This document shows positions 1-8,511 of a stretch of DNA of 64,000 bases, in pieces. A program made the position numbers and the translations under genes. The DNA is from CAWIMX01 sp963837345 (GTDB lineage Bacteria; Acidobacteriota; Vicinamibacteria; Vicinamibacterales; CAVVIG01), in assembly GCA_963837345.1 (NCBI GenBank), contig CAWIMX010000001.1:1798001-1862000 (forward strand), in the 5' to 3' direction. Each line of letters opens with the position of its first letter. Positions within the stretch are counted from its first letter, which is position 1. The notes under the pieces were generated by a model, which saw nothing but the letters and a program-made list of their open reading frames with translations, was not told the DNA's origin and did not search any database.

Positions 1-537
1 AGATCCGAAGCGAGGCGTCAGCGTCAGGTCGCGCCGGGGGTGGGGCCCCGGCGCCCGGCATGAAGCGCCGGCGGCCATGCCGCGCGGAGGACAGGAAGAT
101 CCGAAGCGAGGCATCAGCGTCAGGTCGCGCCGGGGGTGGGGCCCCGGCGCCCGGCATGAAGCGCCTGCGGCCATGCCGCGCGGAGGACAGGAAGATCCGA
201 AGCGAGGCATCAGCGTCAGGTCGCGCCGGGGGTGGGGCCCCGGCGCCCGGCATGAAGCGCCGGCGGCCATGCCGCGCGGAGGACAGGAAGATCCGAAGCG
301 AGGCATCAGCGTCAGGTCGCGCCGGGGGTGGGGCCCCGGCGCCCGGCATGAAGCGCCGGCGGCCATGCCGCGCGGAGGACAGGAAGATCCGAAGCGAGGC
401 GTCAGCGTCAGGTCGCGCCGGGGGTGGGGCCCCGGCGCCCGGCATGAAGCGCCTGCGGCCATGCCGCGCGGAGGACAGGAAGATCCGAAGCGGAGGCATC
501 AGCGTCAGGTCGCGCCGGGGGTGGGGCCCCGGCGCCA
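1..537 (+). repeat. 96-bp tandem repeat array (6 units) upstream of asd
   Basis: Six units begin at 1, 97, 193, 289, 385 and 481, an exact 96-bp period; the array may start before the window. Units differ at very few sites, such as a G/A change in the 'gcgtc/gcatc' segment and 'ccggcgg/cctgcgg' after the hairpin. The last unit carries one extra G near 492. Each unit holds a perfect 9-bp GC stem with a 6-nt loop; in the last unit the arms are 512-520 and 527-535. The array ends 23 bases before the asd ATG. Because 96 is a multiple of three, the array stays open and runs in frame into asd, but I do not read it as coding. Diverged single copies lie at 47367-47455 (minus) and 57487-57573 (plus). 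Confidence 0.95.
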
Positions 538-560
538 GTAATGAAAGGACACTCTCGGTC

Positions 561-1604
561 ATGAGTTCGATTCCCGTTGGCATTCTCGGCGCGACCGGCA
601 TGGTGGGGCAGCAGTTCATCGCCCTGCTGGCCGAGCATCCCTGGTTTCGGGTGGACTGGCTGGGCGCCAGCGAGCGCTCCGCCGGCAAGCCCTTTCGCGA
701 AGCGGCCGCCTGGCGGTTGCCCGCCCCGCTGGCCGACGACATCGCCGCGAAGACGGTGGAACCGGCCGCCCCCGGCCGCGCCCCGCGCGTCATGTTCTCG
801 GGTCTCGATTCGAGCGTGGCGGGCGAGATCGAAGCCGCGTTCGCCCGCGCCGGCCACATCGTCGTCAGCAACTCGAAGAACTACCGGATGGACCCGACGG
901 TTCCGCTGATGATTCCGGAAGTCAACGCCGACCATCTCGCGCTGCTCGACCAGCAGGCGGCAGCCCGGGGCTGGAGCGGCCGCATCCTCACGAATCCCAA
1001 TTGTTCGACCGTGGTGCTCGCGATGGCCCTGGCACCGCTTCGAACGTTCGGTCTGCGGCAGGTGATGATCACCACCGAGCAGGCGATCTCGGGGGCCGGA
1101 TACCCCGGCGTGCCCTCCTGGGACATTCTCGGCAATGTGATTCCGTTCATCGACGGCGAGGAGGAAAAGGTGGAGACCGAGGCGCAGAAGATCCTCGGCC
1201 GGCTTGCCGGCGGCGCGGTCGAGCCGCACCCCATGGTCATCAGCGCGACGACGACGAGGGTACCGGTGTACAACGGGCACACGGAGTCGATTGCGGTCGC
1301 GCTCGAGCAGCCGGTCGACTCCGCCGCGATCATCGACGCGTGGCGCACGTTTCGGGGGCGCCCGCAGGAGCTCGAGCTGCCGTCGGCCCCGCGGCAGCCC
1401 ATCGTGTACGCGTCGGAGAAGAATCGGCCGCAGCCCGCGCTCGACGTGAATCGCGACGGCGGCATGACCGTGACGATCGGCCGTCTGCGGACCTGCCCGG
1501 TGCTCTCCTACAAGTTCCTCGCGCTCGGGCACAACACCATCCGCGGCGCGGCCGGGGTCGCGATCCTCAATGCCGAACTGATGCACCGGGAGGGACGGCT
1601 GTGA
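561..1604 (+). CDS. asd: aspartate-semialdehyde dehydrogenase
   Basis: This 347-aa enzyme reduces aspartyl-4-phosphate to aspartate semialdehyde with NADPH, the entry to the lysine/DAP, threonine and methionine branches. The N-terminal nucleotide-binding motif GATGMVGQ is at residues 10-17. The catalytic cysteine is Cys148 in NPNCST. The ITTEQAISGAG and GNVIPFIDGEEEK segments resemble the archaeal/fungal-type Asd subfamily. The ATG at 561 is chosen because the protein then starts right before the Rossmann motif and has an 'aaagga' SD at 545-550. A longer in-frame reading would append translated 96-bp repeats and is judged spurious. The stop overlaps the lysC start by 4 bp. Confidence 0.95.
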   Translation: MSSIPVGILGATGMVGQQFIALLAEHPWFRVDWLGASERSAGKPFREAAAWRLPAPLADDIAAKTVEPAAPGRAPRVMFSGLDSSVAGEIEAAFARAGHIVVSNSKNYRMDPTVPLMIPEVNADHLALLDQQAAARGWSGRILTNPNCSTVVLAMALAPLRTFGLRQVMITTEQAISGAGYPGVPSWDILGNVIPFIDGEEEKVETEAQKILGRLAGGAVEPHPMVISATTTRVPVYNGHTESIAVALEQPVDSAAIIDAWRTFRGRPQELELPSAPRQPIVYASEKNRPQPALDVNRDGGMTVTIGRLRTCPVLSYKFLALGHNTIRGAAGVAILNAELMHREGRL

Positions 1605-2998
1605 GCGTCGTGATGAAGTTCGGCGGCACGTCGGTGGCCGACGCCGACGCGATCAACCGCGTCGCCACGATTGTGAAGGCGCAGATCGCCCGCACGGCAG
1701 CCGGCCGCCCGCCGGTCGTCGTGGTGTCGGCCCTCTCCAAGGTCACCGATCGGCTGATCCAGACGGCCCAGTCGGCGGAAGGCGGCGACGCCGACGTGGC
1801 CGTGTCGGCCCTCGAGCAGCTGCTCGCGCGGCATCTCGACGTCGTCGACGGCCTCATGGCGGGCGACGCCAGGCCGGCCCTGGAAGATGCCGTCCGGCGC
1901 GAGTTCGAGAGCCTGATCGGCCTGGTCCGAGCCCTGGCCGTCCTGCGCGACGTGACACCCCGTTCGCTCGACGCGGTGGTGGCCGCGGGCGAGCTCCTGA
2001 GCAGCCGGATCGTGGCGGCCGCGCTGGCCGAACGCGGCGTGCCGACCGTGTTCGTGGACGCGCGCACCGTGGTCACGACCGACGCGGAGCATGGCGCGGC
2101 TGCGCCCGACATGGCCGAAACGCGGGTTCGCGCGCGCGAGCACCTGGCGCCGATGCTCGCCCGCGGCGACGTGCCCGTGCTCGGGGGATTCATCGGCGCC
2201 ACGACCGGCGGCATCACGACGACGCTGGGGCGCGGCGGCTCCGACTTCTCCGCCGCCATCGTCGGCGCCTGTCTCGACGTCGACGAGATCCAGATCTGGA
2301 CCGACGTGGACGGGATGCTTACGGCGGATCCCCGCGTCGTCCCAGAGCCGCGCGTCGTCCCCCAGCTCACCTTCGCGGAAGCCTCCGAGCTGGCCTACTT
2401 CGGCGCGAAGGTCCTGCACCCCAGTACGATCCTGCCGGCCGTCGCGAAGAACATCCCGGTCCGCATCCTGAATTCCCATCGCCCCGAGAACCCGGGCACG
2501 CGCATCACCTCGGAACGCTCGGGCACCGGCGACTCGCTCACCGCGATTGCGTGCAAGCGGGACCTCACCGTGGTGGACATCACATCCACGCGGATGCTGA
2601 TGGCCTACGGCTTTCTCCGCCGCGTCTTCGAGATCTTCGAGCGGTTCCGCACGCCGATCGACGTGGTGACCACGTCGGAGGTCAGCGTGTCGGTCACGAT
2701 CGACGACAAACGGCGGATCGGCGACATCGTCGAGGCGCTGAGCGAGTTCGCCGAGGTGAAGTCGGAGCCGAACATGGCGATCATTTGCGCGGTGGGCGAG
2801 GCGTTGCGGGCCGACCCGACGCTGTTCGGACGGGCGGTCACCGCACTCGGCCGCATTCCGCTGCGGCTCGTGTCGCAGGCCGCCTCGAGGCGTAACATTA
2901 CATTCGTGCTGCGCGATGCGGACGTGCCGGACGCGATGACCCGCCTGCACGAGCACTTCTTTCAGCCCGCGCCGGTGCCCCGGTCGGGCCCGAGATAG
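1601..2998 (+). CDS. lysC: aspartate kinase
   Basis: This 465-aa aspartokinase phosphorylates aspartate, the first step of the aspartate family pathway. It has the N-terminal VMKFGGTSV kinase motif, then GRGGSDFSA, WTDVDGM and AYFGAKVLHP. The C-terminal third (from about residue 310) fits paired ACT regulatory domains, suggesting lysine feedback control by family knowledge. The GTG at 1601 is preferred because it overlaps the asd TGA (GTGA) and follows a 'gggaggg' SD; an ATG at 1613 is the alternative. No homoserine dehydrogenase fusion is present. Confidence 0.93.
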   Translation: MSVVMKFGGTSVADADAINRVATIVKAQIARTAAGRPPVVVVSALSKVTDRLIQTAQSAEGGDADVAVSALEQLLARHLDVVDGLMAGDARPALEDAVRREFESLIGLVRALAVLRDVTPRSLDAVVAAGELLSSRIVAAALAERGVPTVFVDARTVVTTDAEHGAAAPDMAETRVRAREHLAPMLARGDVPVLGGFIGATTGGITTTLGRGGSDFSAAIVGACLDVDEIQIWTDVDGMLTADPRVVPEPRVVPQLTFAEASELAYFGAKVLHPSTILPAVAKNIPVRILNSHRPENPGTRITSERSGTGDSLTAIACKRDLTVVDITSTRMLMAYGFLRRVFEIFERFRTPIDVVTTSEVSVSVTIDDKRRIGDIVEALSEFAEVKSEPNMAIICAVGEALRADPTLFGRAVTALGRIPLRLVSQAASRRNITFVLRDADVPDAMTRLHEHFFQPAPVPRSGPR

Positions 2999-3007
2999 GA
3001 AGCGAAG

Positions 3008-3699
3008 ATGCGCCTGCTGCTCGTCGGCCACGGCCGGATGGGCCGCCTCGTCGAGGCGCTGGCGCCCGAGTTCGGCTTCACCATCGCCGGCGTCGTCGAC
3101 CCCCAGTCTCCCGCCCATGTCGCGGTGGCCGACGATGAGCGCTGGCGTGGAGTCGACGTGGCGGTGGATTTCACGACGGCCGAGGCCGTCGTGTGAATGC
3201 GCCGGCGCTGGCCCGCCGAGGGGTGAACCTGGTCATCGGCACGACCGGGTGGCGCGACCAGGAGGCGGTGGTGCGGCAGGCCGTCGAGAGGCCGGAACGT
3301 CGGCGCGGTCGCCGCGCCGAACTTCGCCGTCGGCGTGCTGCTGTTCGAGGCCATCGTCTCGCGGGCGGCCGAGCTCTTCGCGCCGCGCGAGGCCTTCGGG
3401 GCCTGGCTGCACGAGGCGCACCATGCCGCCAAGAAGGATGCGCCGTCGGGGACGGCGCTGGCGCTGAAGCGCGACATGGGGACAGGCCGGCTACACGCGA
3501 CCCATCGACGTCTCCTCCACGCGCGCCGGGCAGATTCCCGGCATGCACACGATTGGCTTCGACGGTCCGTCGGAATCGATTACGCTATCGCATACGGCGC
3601 GCGATCGGTCCGGCCTTCGCTCGCGGCGCGCTCGAGGCCGCCCGCTGGGTGGCGGGTCGCCGCGGCTGGTACACGATGCGCGACGTGCTGGGGATTTGA
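3008..3699 (+). pseudogene. dapB: 4-hydroxy-tetrahydrodipicolinate reductase, frameshifted (likely sequence errors)
   Basis: Read across frames, the region encodes a complete DapB of about 230 aa. It has N-terminal LLVGHGRMGRLV, then VDFTTAEAVV, VIGTTGW, and the catalytic-region motif EAHHAAKKDAPSGTA. It ends with a typical C-terminal segment and a TGA at 3697-3699. The frame changes near 3193, 3290, 3480 and 3617, so no single frame spans it. Residues on both sides of every break are family-like and no nonsense substitutions occur. The flanking operon genes are intact, and dapA immediately downstream is broken the same way. I infer indel errors in the assembly; a true pseudogene of an essential gene is less likely. 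Confidence 0.8.
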
Positions 3700-3701
3700 C
3701 G

Positions 3702-4616
3702 ATGCGAACACCCTGGACCGGAGTCGGCACGGCGCTGGTCACGCCGTTCACGTCGACGGCGACCTCGACGAATCCGCTGATCCGCCGGCTCGGCCGCCGG
3801 CAGATCGACGCCGGCATTCATTTCCTCGTCCCGTGCGGCACGACGGGTGAGAACCCGACGCTGACGCTCGAGCCGAGCGCATCCGCATCGTCGAGATCCT
3901 GGTCGACGAGGCGGACGGCCGCATGCCGGTGCTGGCCGGCGCTGGCGGCTACAACACCCGCGAGGTCATCCACCTGGCGGCGAGATGCAGAAGGCCGGCG
4001 CAAGCGGCCTGCTCTCGGTGACGCCCTACTACAACAGCCCGACCCAGGAAGGCCTCTATCCAGCACTTCCGCGCCATCGCCGAGAGCACTCCGCTCCCGA
4101 TCGTCGTCTACAGCGTGCAGGGCCGCACGGGCGTGAACGTCGAGCCCGCCACCATCGCCCGGCTCGCCGAAATTTCCGAACATCGTAGGCGTGAAGGAAG
4201 CGTCGGGCAACGTCGCGCAGATGTGCGAGATTCTCCGCGATCGTTCCCCCGACTTTCTCGTGCTCTCGGGCGACGACGCCCTGACGCTGCCGCTGATGGC
4301 GATCGGCGGGCAGGGCATCGTCTCGGTCGCGTCGAACGAGATTCCCGACGAGATGGTGCAGATGGTCGAGGCCGCCGAGCGCAACGACTTCCGCGCGGCC
4401 CGTGCCGTGTACCAGCGCATCGTGCCGCTGATGTCGGTGAATTTCGTCGAGTCGAACCCGGGGCCGGTCAAGGCCGCGATGGCGGCGATGGGTCTGCTCG
4501 AGGAGACGTACCGGCTGCCGCTCGTGGCGCCGAGGCCCGAGAGTCGCGACAGAATCCTTCGCGTCCTGCGGGATCTCGGCCTCGTCAAACCCGCGATCGT
4601 TCGATCGCGCGCGTAG
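3702..4616 (+). pseudogene. dapA: 4-hydroxy-tetrahydrodipicolinate synthase, frameshifted (likely sequence errors)
   Basis: The enzyme condenses pyruvate with aspartate semialdehyde. Start ATG 3702 lies 2 bp after the dapB stop. Family motifs are all present but in different frames: VTPF, CGTTGEN, TPYYNSPTQEG (active-site Tyr), and GVKEASGN with the Schiff-base Lys codon at 4194-4196. Frame changes fall near 3750, 3779, 3873, 3980, 4060 and 4171; the last 440 bases are one clean frame. A short out-of-frame stretch (3752-3778) restores to a DapA-like VDGDLDES. The pattern matches small indels rather than mutational decay. An intact product would be about 304 aa, normal for the family. Confidence 0.8.
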
Positions 4617-4632
4617 GCGCGGTCGCTTCGTG

Positions 4633-5481
4633 ATGTCCGCGTCCCTCAAACACGAGATCACCGGCCTGTTCGCCCAGGGCGCGTCGGCCGATCGCGCGGC
4701 CGTGCGTGACGCGTTCGCGCGGCTGCGCGACGCGCTGTCGAGCGGCGCCGTGCGCGCGGCCGAGCCCGACCCGTCGCAGCCGGCAGGGTGGCGGGTGAAC
4801 GCCTGGGTCAAGCAGGGCATTCTGCTGGGCTTCCGGTTCGGCGACACGACGGACGTCTCGATGGATCACGGGCGGTGGCCGTTCTTCGACAAGGACACGC
4901 TGCCGCTCAGGACGTTCACCGCGGCGGCAGGCGTGCGGATTGTGCCCGGCGGATCGTCGGTGCGCGACGGCGCGTACCTGGCGCCGGGCGTGATCTGCAT
5001 GCCGCCGATGTACGTGAACATCGGCGCCTACGTGGGCGAGCAGTCGCTCATCGACTCGCATGCGCTCGTCGGATCCTGCGCCCAGGTCGGCGCGCGCGTC
5101 CACATTAGCGCGGGCGCCCAGATCGGGGGCGTGCTCGAGCCGGTGGGGGCGCTCCCGGTCATCATCGAGGACGATGTGCTCGTGGGTGGCAACACCGGCG
5201 TGTACGAAGGTGCGGTGATCAAGGCGCGCGCCGTCGTCGGCGCCGGCACGGTCCTCACCGGCTCGACGCCCGTGTACGACCTGGTGCAGGGAGAGGTGAT
5301 TCGCCCCGGTGCGGACCAGCCGCTCGTCGTGCCCGAAGGCGCCGTGGTCGTGCCCGGCGCGCGCGCCGTCTCGGCCGGGCGGGGCCCCGAATGGGGGCTC
5401 ACCCTCTCGACACCGGTCATCGTCAAGTATCGCGACTCCAGGACCGATACGCGCACGGAGCTCGAAGCGTGGCTCCGGTAG
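4633..5481 (+). CDS. dapD: 2,3,4,5-tetrahydropyridine-2,6-dicarboxylate N-succinyltransferase
   Basis: This 282-aa protein has a left-handed beta-helix acyltransferase core. It transfers succinyl from succinyl-CoA to tetrahydrodipicolinate, so the organism most likely uses the succinylase branch of DAP synthesis. The helical N-terminus is followed by a long run of hexapeptide repeats (about residues 100-230), including PPMYVNIGAYVG, DSHALVGSCAQVG and GGVLEPVGALP, close to proteobacterial DapD in length and motif order. GTG 4630 directly precedes ATG 4633; either could be used. The 3' end overlaps the next gene by 13 bp. An acetyltransferase (DapH) is unlikely given the length and motifs. Confidence 0.92.
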   Translation: MSASLKHEITGLFAQGASADRAAVRDAFARLRDALSSGAVRAAEPDPSQPAGWRVNAWVKQGILLGFRFGDTTDVSMDHGRWPFFDKDTLPLRTFTAAAGVRIVPGGSSVRDGAYLAPGVICMPPMYVNIGAYVGEQSLIDSHALVGSCAQVGARVHISAGAQIGGVLEPVGALPVIIEDDVLVGGNTGVYEGAVIKARAVVGAGTVLTGSTPVYDLVQGEVIRPGADQPLVVPEGAVVVPGARAVSAGRGPEWGLTLSTPVIVKYRDSRTDTRTELEAWLR

Positions 5482-6494
5482 GAACGGGGGAAGGGGTCGA
5501 CCCGGTCGCGCTCACGCGCGCGCTCGTCGACATCGATTCGACCACGGGCCTCGAGGCGGCAGCCGGCCGATTTCTGGCGCAATATCTCCGGGATCGCGGC
5601 TGGACCGTGGTCGAGCAGGCCGTCGACAGCGGGCGGGCGAACGTGTTTGCGACGACCGGCGTTTCGCCGCTCATCGTGCTGTCCACGCACCTCGACTGCG
5701 TGCCGCCGTTCTTTCCCAGCCGCGTCGACGGCGACCGCCTGTTCGGCCGCGGTTCGTGCGATGCGAAAGGGATCCTGGCCGCGCAGGTGGCGGCCGCCGA
5801 CAGGCTCGTGCGATCGGGCGAATCGCGCATTGGCCTGCTGTTCGTGGTCGGCGAGGAGCGGGGCAGCGACGGCGCGAAAGCCGCGAACCGGGTGGCGCCG
5901 GGCGGGTGCCGCTACCTGATCAACGGCGAGCCCACCGACAGCCGTCTCGGGCTCGCGACGCGAGGCGCCCTGCGTGTCCGGCTGCGGGCGGCGGGCCGCG
6001 CCGCGCACTCCTCGTTCCCCGAACTGGGCGAGTCGGCCATCGACAAACTGATCGACGCGCTGCTCCTGCTGCGCGGGATCGAGCTGCCGTCCGATCCGGT
6101 CATGGGCCGCACGCACTATACGGTGGGACTGATCAGCGGCGGCATTGCGCCGAACGTCGTCCCGCCGTCGGCCGAGGCCGAACTGATGTTTCGCACGGTG
6201 AGCGCCACCGGCCCGCTCCTCGACGCGATCGCCCCGCTCGCCGAGGGCGTCGAGATCGAGCACGTGCTCGAAGTGCCTCTCGTCAAGCTCACGACCGTGC
6301 CCGGGATCGAGACCGCGGTCTTCCCCTACACCACCGACATGCCGTTCCTCGCGGCGTGGGGTCGCCCGGTGCTGTTCGGTCCGGGATCGATCCACGTGGC
6401 CCACACCGGCGAGGAGTACGTGTCGATCGCCGAGCTCCTTGCGGCGGTGGAGCGATACGTGGAGATCGCGCGGTATCTGCTCCTGCAGCCCTAG
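5469..6494 (+). CDS. dapE: M20-family succinyl-diaminopimelate desuccinylase-like metallopeptidase
   Basis: This 341-aa M20 di-zinc hydrolase has the first metal site His74 in STHLD, bridging Asp98 in SCDAKG, and the catalytic/ligand pair Glu129-Glu130 in VGEERGSDG. A dimerisation-domain insert follows, then a late His near GSIHVAHTGEEY. The start is taken as GTG 5469 inside the dapD end; there is no later ATG before the conserved N-terminus. Position after dapD supports N-succinyl-L,L-DAP desuccinylase. ArgE/CPG2-type deacylases share the fold, so the substrate assignment rests on context. Confidence 0.8.
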   Translation: MAPVGTGEGVDPVALTRALVDIDSTTGLEAAAGRFLAQYLRDRGWTVVEQAVDSGRANVFATTGVSPLIVLSTHLDCVPPFFPSRVDGDRLFGRGSCDAKGILAAQVAAADRLVRSGESRIGLLFVVGEERGSDGAKAANRVAPGGCRYLINGEPTDSRLGLATRGALRVRLRAAGRAAHSSFPELGESAIDKLIDALLLLRGIELPSDPVMGRTHYTVGLISGGIAPNVVPPSAEAELMFRTVSATGPLLDAIAPLAEGVEIEHVLEVPLVKLTTVPGIETAVFPYTTDMPFLAAWGRPVLFGPGSIHVAHTGEEYVSIAELLAAVERYVEIARYLLLQP

Positions 6495-6531
6495 CGCGGG
6501 AGCCGGCGCGCCAGGGCCCGACGGCGCGCTA
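6492..6531. terminator. inverted repeat between convergent dapE and amidase
   Basis: TAGCGCG at 6492-6498 pairs with CGCGCTA at 6525-6531 around a GC-rich interior that can fold further. Both arms include the stop codons of the convergent genes. No T-run follows, so function as a terminator is tentative. Confidence 0.35.
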
Positions 6532-7860
6532 TGGCACGAGGAGGGGTTCGCAGGCGAGCGCGGCGGCAATGAGCGCCTCGGTCTGCATGCGGGCCCCGGC
6601 GATCTGGAAGCCGACGGGCAACCCTTCTCTCGTGCGGCCGCACGGCAGCGAGATCGCCGGATGGCCGGTGATGTCGAAGAGCTGTGTGAGCCGCAGCATC
6701 AGGCTGCGCACCGGTTCGCGCCGGCTGCCGACCGGCATGTCGAGGGCGCCGAGGGGCGGCGCCGGAATCGGCAGCGTCGGCAACACGAGTGCGTCGTGGT
6801 CGGCCAACGCGCGTTCGACGTCCAGCCGGAGCTGCTCCCGTCCCTGCAGCGCGCGCCGGTACTCCGCCGGCTTGATGGCCAGCCCGGCCTCGAGACGCTC
6901 GCGCACAGGCCGCGTGTACTTTTCGGGACACGACTCGAGCGATCCGACGTGATAGGCCGCGGCGTCGGCGAGGACGATGGGCGTGTAGACCGCCGCGATC
7001 GTGTCGGCGTGCGCCAGGTCGACGTCGGCCAGCCGCGCGCCGGCGGCGCGAAGCCGATCGAGCGCCGACTCGAACGCCGCCCGCACGTCGTCGTCCAGCA
7101 ATTCGCAGAAGTAGCGCCGCAGGACGCCCAGGCGCAGGCCGTCGATCGATCGTGCCGCGACGGGCGGGTCGCCGGCCAGGCCCAGCAGGCCCCGGTAGAC
7201 GAGCGCCGCGTCGGCCACGCTCTGCGCCAGCGGACCGAGGTGGTCCAGCGTACGAGAGAGCGGGATCACCCCTTCGAGCGAGATTTCCCCGAACGTCGGT
7301 TTCAGGCCCACGATGCCGCATGCCGCGGCGGGAATTCTGATCGAGCCGCCGGTGTCGCTGCCGATCGAGGCGAGCGCCATACCGGCGGCGATGCTGGCCG
7401 CCGAGCCGCCGCTCGATCCGCCGGGCGATCGCGAGGGATCGTGGGGGTTGCGGACCGGCCCGAACGCGGAATCCTCGTTGGTCGTCCCGAGCGCGAACTC
7501 GTGCAGGTTCGTCTTCCCGAGCACGACCACGCCGGCGCGCCGCAGGAAGGCCATGGCGGCGCTGTCGCGTTCGGCGGGCTGGCCGTGGCCCACGAGCGAG
7601 GCCGCGGTGGTCGGCACGCCCCCCACGTCGACGAGATCCTTCACGGAGATCGGCACGCCGTGCAGGGGGCCACGGTCCCGGCCCGCCGCCAGCTCGCGGT
7701 CGGCGTACCGCGCCTCTTCCATGGCCTGCTCGGCCATCACCAGAATGAAGGCGTTCAGCGTCGGGTTCTGCGCCGCGATGCGATCGAGACACCCGCGCGC
7801 GGTGCGCTCGGCCGTCGTGGCCCCCGCTCTGAGCGCGCGGGCGAAGTCGACGATGGTCAT
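6529..7860 (-). CDS. amidase signature family protein
   Basis: This 443-aa amidase-signature hydrolase has the catalytic Lys in PISVKDL, the Ser-rich GGSSGGSAAS loop and the nucleophile region GSDTGGSIRIPA, giving the Ser-cisSer-Lys triad. It resembles GatA, but no gatB or gatC is nearby and a substrate cannot be inferred; aryl/aliphatic amide hydrolysis is the default. The ATG overlaps the stop of the upstream O-methyltransferase by 4 bp (ATGA), so the two form an operon on the minus strand. Confidence 0.85.
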   Translation of the reverse strand: MTIVDFARALRAGATTAERTARGCLDRIAAQNPTLNAFILVMAEQAMEEARYADRELAAGRDRGPLHGVPISVKDLVDVGGVPTTAASLVGHGQPAERDSAAMAFLRRAGVVVLGKTNLHEFALGTTNEDSAFGPVRNPHDPSRSPGGSSGGSAASIAAGMALASIGSDTGGSIRIPAAACGIVGLKPTFGEISLEGVIPLSRTLDHLGPLAQSVADAALVYRGLLGLAGDPPVAARSIDGLRLGVLRRYFCELLDDDVRAAFESALDRLRAAGARLADVDLAHADTIAAVYTPIVLADAAAYHVGSLESCPEKYTRPVRERLEAGLAIKPAEYRRALQGREQLRLDVERALADHDALVLPTLPIPAPPLGALDMPVGSRREPVRSLMLRLTQLFDITGHPAISLPCGRTREGLPVGFQIAGARMQTEALIAAALACEPLLVP

Positions 7861-8510
7861 TCGCCGGCCTTCACGGAAATAGCGACCCCGTCACGCAGCG
7901 GCACCGTGGCCGTGCGCAGCCGGGGGTGCGCGTTCAACCGTTCGTTGTAGGCGGCGATGGCCGCGGTGTCGGCAGCGTTTTTCGCAGGCTGGGCGACGAA
8001 CCCCGGCACCACCTCGCCATCCCAGAGCACGTTGTCGGTGACGAGGAGGCCGCCGGGACGGAGCAGGCCGGCCAGGCGGTCGAGCATCGGCGAGTACTGC
8101 GCCTTGTCGCCGTCCTGGAAGATCAGATCGAATGGCCCGGCCACTTTGGCCATCAGCCGGGCGGCATCCCCCACCATGACAGTCGCGCGATCGGCCAGGC
8201 CGGCGCGCGCGAAGTTCTCGCGTGCGATGCGCGCGCGGTCGGGATCGCGCTCCATCGTGATGAGGAGCCCGCCTGGCGGGAGCGCGCCGGCGAGCCAGAC
8301 GCCGGAATACCCGATGGCCGTGCCGATCTCCAGAATCCGCGACGCACCGACCGCCGTCGCCAGCACGCGCAGCAGCGCTCCCACCTCCGCGTCCACGATC
8401 GGCAAGGCATTGCGCGCGCCCTCCCGGGCCATTTCGGCCAGCACCGCATCGGCCATGTGGTTGAGGCCGGCAAGGTAGCGTTCGACGGCGTCGGGAACGA
8501 TCTGTCCCAT
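7857..8510 (-). CDS. class I SAM-dependent O-methyltransferase (COMT-like)
   Basis: This approximately 217-aa methyltransferase of the Methyltransf_3 type has the SAM site ILEIGTAIGYSG, the acidic MERD loop, MVGDA, metal-ligand FQDGDK and the second metal site TDNVLWDG. Such enzymes methylate catechol-like substrates with a divalent cation. The start is placed at the ATG of MGQIVPDA (8510); in-frame starts at 8519 and 8546 exist but would run into the divergent pyk gene. Translationally coupled to the amidase downstream. Confidence 0.85.
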   Translation of the reverse strand: MGQIVPDAVERYLAGLNHMADAVLAEMAREGARNALPIVDAEVGALLRVLATAVGASRILEIGTAIGYSGVWLAGALPPGGLLITMERDPDRARIARENFARAGLADRATVMVGDAARLMAKVAGPFDLIFQDGDKAQYSPMLDRLAGLLRPGGLLVTDNVLWDGEVVPGFVAQPAKNAADTAAIAAYNERLNAHPRLRTATVPLRDGVAISVKAGE

Positions 8511-8511
8511 A

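Noticed and set aside
1..537. CRISPR array
   Set aside because: Units are contiguous 96-bp tandem copies without unique spacers, and no cas genes are in the window.
60..560. In-frame N-terminal extension of Asd made of five 32-residue repeats
   Set aside because: It is the translation of the 96-bp DNA repeat. The repeat occurs elsewhere as intergenic single copies, once out of frame with the next gene, and Asd family proteins begin at the 561 ATG.
6529..7860. gatA of the GatCAB amidotransferase
   Set aside because: The amidase signature fits GatA, but gatB and gatC are absent and the neighbour is an O-methyltransferase, so a generic amidase call is safer.
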